In this document: one piece after another, positions 56,941 through 64,000 of the stretch | Layout of the letters: each line of letters starts with the position of its first letter | Position numbering within the stretch: the stretch's first letter is position 1 | Source of the DNA: Acidobacteria bacterium UBA7540 | GTDB lineage: Bacteria; Acidobacteriota; Terriglobia; UBA7540 | DNA length: 64,000 nt | Assembly: GCA_002478145.1 (NCBI GenBank) | Contig: DLMI01000046.1 | Location: forward strand, 13,131-77,130 | Direction: 5' to 3' | Made by a program: the position numbers and the translations under genes | Notes under the pieces: generated by a model | Database searches by the model: none | The model's input: the letters and a program-made list of their open reading frames with translations, nothing else | Told to the model about the DNA's origin: nothing

Positions 56941-57297
56941 TATAATGGAGGTGTGGCCTGGCGGCAAACCGTAGCAGCAATGTGCTGCATCTAAATCCAT
57001 ACGGGCCGGAACAACGGTGTGTACAGGGTTGAATCCCGGAAGATTCGATGTTTCGCGTCGAGGGTGGCCATCCCGCCGGACCGTTGATAACCAGATGGGC
57101 GGGGCTACGTCGAATCTATTTGTGGGGGGACGTGAGTCCGCTGATCGCCTATGAGGGGCGGACGGCTACCCCTGGACGTTCTTTTTCGAGATGAAGACTC
57201 AGAGGTTGCTGACCAGCTTCTCCTGGGGGTCCTGAAGGCGTTCACGCCTTACCCACAACCCCCAAAAAAGCTGGTCCTGCTGAACAAAGGAGGAATA
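56941..57297 (+). ncRNA. Putative structured leader RNA upstream of degP
   Basis: TATAAT at 56941-56946 is followed by ~350 nt without a gene but with many complementary segments: AGATTCGA/TCGAATCT (57041-57048 with 57110-57117 approx.), GCAGCA-atg-TGCTGC, GGG-tggcca-tCCC, GGAC-gtga-GTCC, and a nested stem GACCAGCTT (57213-57221) with AAGCTGGTC (57270-57278) enclosing GGGGGT/ACCCCC and AAGGCG-ttca-CGCCTT. The last stem ends 10 bases before the AAAGGAGGA site of degP. It does not match tmRNA, RNase P, SRP or riboswitch consensus sequences that I can recall. Confidence 0.5.
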
Positions 57298-57302
57298 CTT
57301 TC

Positions 57303-58838
57303 ATGCGCGCCAATACAAAACAGTTTCTGCGCGAGAATCTATTTGGGCTGAGCTTGACGCTCATTGGTGTAGTTTGCCTGACCCTGTCGGGCTTGCTTTA
57401 TGAAGGGCGCCGTGTTTTCCCACAATTCGCCTTGGCTGAGGGTTCAGGATTGGACGGACCGGAGATTGACACGCTGGAGCGGCAGAACAAAGCCTACGAG
57501 CGAATCGCCGAGTCGGTTACACCCGCGATTGTGGCCATCCAATCGACGCAAGTAATCAAGGTGCAACAGTCGCCGTTTATGATGGACCCCTTTTTCCGTC
57601 AGTTCTTCGGCAACATGGCTCCGCAGTTCGGTGTGCCTCGAGAGCAGCGCGAGCACGCGTTGGGAAGCGGCGTAATCGTCTCGGGGGACGGTTACATCGT
57701 GACCAACAACCACGTGGTCTCCAAGGCTACTCAGATCGAAGTTTTCCTCTCGGACAAGCGGACGTTCAAAGGCAAGGTTATGGGCGCTGACCCGCAGACC
57801 GACATCGCCGTTATCAAGATTGATGCACAGAACTTGCCCGTCGTGCCCTTCGGTGATTCCGGCCAAATGAAGGTCGGTGATACCGTGATGGCCTTCGGGA
57901 ATCCCTTCGGGCAGTACTTCACGGTGACACGCGGGAGCGTGAGCGCGCTGGGTAGGTCCCTTTCTGACCCTGACAAGTTCGAAGATTTTATTCAGACGGA
58001 CGCCGCCATTAATCCCGGGAATTCCGGGGGGGCGCTAGTGAACGTGCGCGGGCAGGTCATCGGCATCAATACGGCGATCGTTAGCGGAAACTCTGGTCCA
58101 GGAGGAGAGGGCGGCTTCATCGGAATTGGTTTTGCCATTCCCTCCAACACGGCCAAGCACGTCATGGAAGATCTGATCAAGACGGGTAAGGTATCGCGAG
58201 GGTACTTGGGCGTGAGCATCACGAGTTTGAGGGAGGACTTGGCTAAGCAGTTCAAGGTTCCAGATACCTCAGGAGCGTTGGTCAATGACGTTACCCCCGG
58301 CGGACCTGCCGATAAAGCCGGCATCAAGAACGGGGACGTGATCCGCAAGTTGGACGGCAAGAGGGTGGGAGACTCGGGTCAGTTGACGGCTATGGTCACC
58401 GACATGAACCCCGGGACCGAAGTGACGTTGGACATCCTCCGAGACGGCAAACCGATGACCATTCACCTCACGCTGGGTGAGCGGCCAGCCAATCTGAGCG
58501 TCACTCCGGGTGTCGGCAAAGCTCCCACGGAAGGAGCGCTGCGCGGAATCACGGTGCAGAACCTCACACCTGACGTCCGCGATCAGTTGGGCCTGCCACC
58601 GAGCGTCCGGGGCGTAGTGATCAGCGAACTTGATCCCAGCAGTCCCGCCGCTCAGGGCGGCCTACAGCCGGGCGATGTCATCGAGACTATCAATCGCCAC
58701 CCGGTGAATTCCGTGGCAGACTTTAACCGCTTGGCGGCCGAGGCGAAGGGGCAAACGCTGCTGCGCATCAACCGGCAAGGCAACGGAATCTTTGTGGTGA
58801 TCACTCCTGGCGACAGCGGGGGCGACGAAAATCAGTGA
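57303..58838 (+). CDS. degP: Do-like serine protease DegP/HtrA
   Basis: Periplasmic protease-chaperone of 511 residues. Strong AAAGGAGGA site before ATG 57303. A hydrophobic N-terminal segment (residues ~13-32) is a signal anchor or signal peptide. Trypsin-like triad: H137 in VTNNHVV, D167 in TDIAVIKID, S241 in NPGNSGGAL. Two PDZ domains follow (GYLGVSITSL..., and VRGVVISELDPSSPAAQGG). It degrades or refolds damaged envelope proteins. The long folded leader suggests post-transcriptional control. Envelope-stress regulation is typical of the family, and the PDZ-containing kinase elsewhere in the window is not adjacent. Confidence 0.95.
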   Translation: MRANTKQFLRENLFGLSLTLIGVVCLTLSGLLYEGRRVFPQFALAEGSGLDGPEIDTLERQNKAYERIAESVTPAIVAIQSTQVIKVQQSPFMMDPFFRQFFGNMAPQFGVPREQREHALGSGVIVSGDGYIVTNNHVVSKATQIEVFLSDKRTFKGKVMGADPQTDIAVIKIDAQNLPVVPFGDSGQMKVGDTVMAFGNPFGQYFTVTRGSVSALGRSLSDPDKFEDFIQTDAAINPGNSGGALVNVRGQVIGINTAIVSGNSGPGGEGGFIGIGFAIPSNTAKHVMEDLIKTGKVSRGYLGVSITSLREDLAKQFKVPDTSGALVNDVTPGGPADKAGIKNGDVIRKLDGKRVGDSGQLTAMVTDMNPGTEVTLDILRDGKPMTIHLTLGERPANLSVTPGVGKAPTEGALRGITVQNLTPDVRDQLGLPPSVRGVVISELDPSSPAAQGGLQPGDVIETINRHPVNSVADFNRLAAEAKGQTLLRINRQGNGIFVVITPGDSGGDENQ

Positions 58839-58901
58839 GTTTGCAGTACGAACATACGTGTGCAGCCATTTATCGACTGTGTGCGGATGAAAAAGCCCCC
58901 G

Positions 58902-59060
58902 TGTCATTCTGAGTCCCGACCTGTCGGGACGAAGAATCCCTGCAGTTTCTTCGCACGGCCAGTCCGTCAACTGACGGATGAAGGTGTCCTGCGAACTGGG
59001 GAGATCCTTCGTCGCACGCCAAAAAGAATGGCGTCCCGCCGCGGCGGGATCAGGATGACA
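58902..59060. repeat. Diverged CATTCTGAG-family inverted repeat
   Basis: Left end TGTCATTCTGAG with GTCCCGACC-tg-TCGGGAC, right end CCCGCCGCGGCGGG then CAGGATGACA. The inner GAAGAATCCC and GGGGAGATCCTTCG segments resemble the other family members. It fills most of the 279-bp gap between degP and the hydrolase gene. Confidence 0.7.
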
Positions 59061-59117
59061 AGCTTGGCGTGTGCGCCGTGTCTGCGCAACTCCAGCTTCC
59101 GAGTTCGGGATTAACCG

Positions 59118-59948
59118 ATGCGGCGCCGGAAGAAGCTTGCGATGATGCTGGCCATGGGAGTAGCCGCGGGCCTTCTCTTGACTGTCGTAGGAATCCGCCT
59201 CTTCGAGAATTCTTTCATCTACTTCCCGCCGCGTTTCCCGGAAGGATTTTCCCCACCAGAACTTTACGGACTGCACGTTGAAGATGTCTGGCTAACCACG
59301 CTCGATAATGTCAGGGTGAATGCATGGTACTTGCCGAATCCCGCCTCCGAGCAAGTGCTCTTGTGGTTTCACGGGAACGCGGAGAACATCGGCCATGGGC
59401 TTGAACACTTGATGTTCTACTCGCGCCTCGCGGTCAATGTACTTGCCGTGGATTACCGGGGTTACGGGAAGAGCGAAGGTTCACCGGACGAAACAGGGGT
59501 GTATCGCGATGCCGACGCCGCCTACGACTACCTGCTCCGGGAGCGGCATTTCCAACCCAAGAACATAGTAGTCTTTGGGCATTCGCTGGGCGGTGCGGTG
59601 GCCATCGACCTTGCCTCGAGGCGTGAGTGCGGGGGCCTGATTGTGCAAAGCTCCTTCACTTCAGCGAAGGATATGGCGCGGCGGTTGTTTCGCATTCCGC
59701 TGTTCGAATATATCCCCAAGAGCCAGTTCGACTCGCTTGCCAAGATTCGGCGGGTTCGAGCCCCCATCTTAATCGTCCACGGGACCCGTGACGAAGTCGT
59801 CCCCTTTTCTATGGGACAGCGACTCTTCGCAGCGGCCCCCGAACCCAAATTCTTCTTTCCAGTGGAGGACGCCGGGCACAATGATCTAGTGGAGGTGGGT
59901 GGAGATCGCCTTCTCGACCATCTCAAGTCCTTCCTCGAGCAACACTAA
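59118..59948 (+). CDS. Alpha/beta hydrolase, BEM46/YfhR-like
   Basis: Protein of 276 residues with an N-terminal hydrophobic anchor (MLAMGVAAGLLLTVVGIRL). Catalytic triad visible: Ser in VFGHSLGGAVA, Asp in VHGTRDEVVPF, His in DAGHNDLVE. The oxyanion region is WFHGNAENIG, and VDYRGYGKSEGSP is typical of the family. Probably membrane-attached esterase or lipase-like; substrate unknown. No operon partner. Confidence 0.9.
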   Translation: MRRRKKLAMMLAMGVAAGLLLTVVGIRLFENSFIYFPPRFPEGFSPPELYGLHVEDVWLTTLDNVRVNAWYLPNPASEQVLLWFHGNAENIGHGLEHLMFYSRLAVNVLAVDYRGYGKSEGSPDETGVYRDADAAYDYLLRERHFQPKNIVVFGHSLGGAVAIDLASRRECGGLIVQSSFTSAKDMARRLFRIPLFEYIPKSQFDSLAKIRRVRAPILIVHGTRDEVVPFSMGQRLFAAAPEPKFFFPVEDAGHNDLVEVGGDRLLDHLKSFLEQH

Positions 59949-59960
59949 CCACCTCCTAGC

Positions 59961-59982
59961 CCCCTCCTTAAGGAAGGAGGGG
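59961..59982. terminator. GC-rich hairpin after the hydrolase gene
   Basis: CCCCTCCTT-aagg-AAGGAGGGG forms a nine-bp stem with a four-base loop 13 bases after the hydrolase stop. There is no T-run, so it may instead be a dispersed hairpin repeat; terminator function is uncertain. Confidence 0.4.
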
Positions 59983-60021
59983 AATTCGGGTTCCCCTGGG
60001 GCTTTGTGGTAAGATGTGTTT

Positions 60022-60333
60022 ATGGCAAACACTCGGAGCACGACGTTTAGCATCCGGTTGAAACCCGCAGTCAAGAAGCGATTGGCAAAACTGGCGAAGG
60101 CCTCAGGTCGGAGTTCTAATTTCCTTATTTCCGACGCCGTGGAGTCTTATGTTGTCGACCAGGAAAGGTTGCTGGCCGAAATCCGCCAGGCCGACCGTCA
60201 AGTACGCGCCGGCCACTATATCAAGCACGAGGATATGAAAGCCTGGCTCCTGTCCTGGGGTACCGACCATGAGTTGCCGCCGCCTAAATGCGTGTGCGGC
60301 AAAGAGCATCACGACGAGGGTCTGTGCCAATAG
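60022..60333 (+). CDS. Ribbon-helix-helix antitoxin (CopG/RelB type)
   Basis: Antitoxin of 103 residues. The N-terminal TTFSIRLKPAVKKRLAKLA and SSNFLISDAVESYV form the RHH DNA-binding fold. The middle is helical (AEIRQADRQVRAGHYIKHED). The C-terminus carries CVCGKEHHDEGLCQ, a Cys/His cluster that could bind metal. TAAGAT at 60010-60015 ends six bases before the ATG, implying a leaderless mRNA. The end overlaps the toxin start by ten bases. Confidence 0.88.
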   Translation: MANTRSTTFSIRLKPAVKKRLAKLAKASGRSSNFLISDAVESYVVDQERLLAEIRQADRQVRAGHYIKHEDMKAWLLSWGTDHELPPPKCVCGKEHHDEGLCQ

Positions 60334-60608
60334 AAATTACTTGGTCCCCTCTGGCCCGAGCCCGCCTGCATGAGATCCGCGCCTATGTGGCGCTGGAGAA
60401 TCCCGGGGCCGCGGAGCGATTGGCCACGCGCATTGTGGCGGTCGTAGAAGCTTTAAGAGATTATCCCTATTTGGGTCGAGCAGGATCCGAGCCGGGAATT
60501 CGAGAGTTGGTTATCGGCGGGACGCCCTATATCGTTATTTACCGAGTGCGGGGCAAGCGAGTTACGATCAATACGATTTGGCACGGTGCGCAACGGAAAG
60601 AAGCCTGA
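60324..60608 (+). CDS. RelE/ParE-family toxin
   Basis: Toxin of 94 residues from GTG 60324 (VPIEITWSPLARARL) with GAGGG just upstream. The fold signature is present: ARARLHEIRAYVA helix pair, YPYLGRAGSEPGIRELVIGGTPYIVIYRV and INTIWHGAQ. The pattern (no clear catalytic RelE Arg/Lys/Tyr set beyond the C-terminal strand) fits ParE-type gyrase inhibitors as well as RelE mRNA interferases; I cannot decide. It is translationally coupled to the upstream RHH antitoxin. Confidence 0.9.
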   Translation: MPIEITWSPLARARLHEIRAYVALENPGAAERLATRIVAVVEALRDYPYLGRAGSEPGIRELVIGGTPYIVIYRVRGKRVTINTIWHGAQRKEA

Positions 60609-60633
60609 AACAGCCGTCTGTACAGGCCTCAAG

Positions 60634-61176
60634 CTACTTGGCCCAGAATCCGGACGCGGCAATTACCAAACCGACAAGCCCTGCCAGACCTCCCAGCCGC
60701 CAGAACAGTTTTCGCCGGGTCAGCAACGTGAGGGAGGTCAAAATGATTCCTACTTCCAGGCAGACTTCTCCCAGGTCAAATCGGTTGGCTTTATGTTGTT
60801 GGGTCGCGACTTCTTTTTCAAGCTGCTGGGCCTCGGATTCGATGTCGTTCTGCTCGTCCTTGTAGCGTTTGATTTCGCTGCTATATTTCTCTTTGAGTTT
60901 TTCTGCGACCCCAGCGTCCTTTGGATTTGAGACCGAAAGAAGGTCTAGAAACAACTCGTAGGTGTGGCGGCGGATGTTCTTGGCCTGGAAATAGGCCCAC
61001 TGATCGGTGGCCTTGTTTTGCAGTAGTAATTCCTCGGTGTGAGCGCGATGGCCAAGAAGTGAGATGGCGGCCAGCACGACGGCGAGGACTGCCATTGATA
61101 ATGTAACAGGTGCGAGACCTGGGTCGCGATGGGCTTCTTCTGCGTTCTCGTGCAGCTCTTGAATTTCTTCGGTCAT
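60634..61176 (-). CDS. DUF4337 membrane protein
   Basis: Protein of 180 residues; start ATG 61176 (MTEEIQELHENAEE) with GAGGA seven bases upstream. Topology: N-terminal acidic helix, TM1 (LSMAVLAVVLAAISLLG), a central coiled coil (KLKEKYSSEIKRYKDEQNDI), then two TM segments at the C-terminus (VGIILTSLTLL, LGGLAGLVGLVIAASGFW). Matches the DUF4337 family; function unknown. Convergent with the toxin gene. Confidence 0.85.
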   Translation of the reverse strand: MTEEIQELHENAEEAHRDPGLAPVTLSMAVLAVVLAAISLLGHRAHTEELLLQNKATDQWAYFQAKNIRRHTYELFLDLLSVSNPKDAGVAEKLKEKYSSEIKRYKDEQNDIESEAQQLEKEVATQQHKANRFDLGEVCLEVGIILTSLTLLTRRKLFWRLGGLAGLVGLVIAASGFWAK

Positions 61177-61282
61177 AGCCAATCCTCTGTGCCGGGGTTG
61201 TTTTGTGATTTGAGGAGCACTGCGACAAGCAAGAATATCAGAAGGGTAAGGGGTCTGTCTTTAACAGAATTCGAGTCGCCAT

Positions 61283-64000
<2,718 letters not shown>

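Noticed and set aside
57025..57045. GGGTTGAATCCC resembling a tRNA T-arm or tmRNA end
   Set aside because: No acceptor stem, no CCA context and no tag ORF in the surrounding ~350 nt; treated as part of the folded leader.

Overview
The window looks like chromosomal DNA of an uncultured Acidobacteriota bacterium (class Terriglobia or a close relative). This is inferred from gene content, not from a marker-gene tree. The pointers are Oar-like TonB-dependent receptors with an N-terminal carboxypeptidase-regulatory domain, an SBBP/choice-of-anchor-D surface protein, a DUF5666 protein, a GWxTD protein, clustered MacB-type permeases, and many short palindromic repeats between genes and sometimes inside them. 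No rRNA or tRNA gene was found. Both ends cut genes: a TonB receptor on the left and secA on the right.

Layout. 1-8.6 kb: surface proteins (end of a TonB receptor, SBBP protein, a DUF5666 + TonB-receptor operon). 9.2-13.5 kb: GH20 hexosaminidase and mnmG, which carries two repeat-derived in-frame insertions. 13.5-17.6 kb: a low-gene-density accessory stretch with inverted repeats, a ~300-bp dispersed element, a broken second copy of the mnmG 5' end, an unrecognised PD-(D/E)XK-like protein, a Uma2 nuclease and a 47-bp tandem array. 17.7-25 kb: purD-purE plus a membrane protein, a vapBC module, a fused acyl-CoA synthetase/acetyltransferase, and mtnA. 25.1-27.8 kb: MGDG-synthase-like glycosyltransferase, PHP phosphoesterase and PAP2 phosphatase. 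27.9-35.5 kb: an export operon of adaptor, ATPase and two duplicated permease pairs. 36.2-44.3 kb: GWxTD protein, an outer-membrane barrel, and a PDZ-containing histidine kinase with an NtrC-type regulator. 44.4-51.7 kb: CPBP protease, a deoxyhypusine-synthase-like protein, a GxxExxY cassette, an orphan MNT nucleotidyltransferase, uvrA, the second ~300-bp element and a PAP2-like phosphatase. 51.9-56.8 kb: PhoB/PhoR-type system, a degenerate receiver protein and a metallopeptidase-HhH fusion. 56.9-64 kb: a structured leader and degP, an alpha/beta hydrolase, an RHH/RelE toxin-antitoxin pair, a DUF4337 protein and secA with a large internal insertion.

The most unusual signals are (1) palindromic repeats that have entered coding sequences in frame (mnmG twice, a PAP2-like gene once), (2) a ~300-bp non-coding element in two copies, one bracketed by ~23-bp direct repeats, (3) a ~350-nt highly folded leader upstream of degP, (4) a ~135-residue insertion in SecA, and (5) two proteins of unusual architecture (a gluzincin-HhH fusion and a 607-residue PD-(D/E)XK-like protein). 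Several promoters place the -10 box so close to the start codon that leaderless mRNAs are likely.
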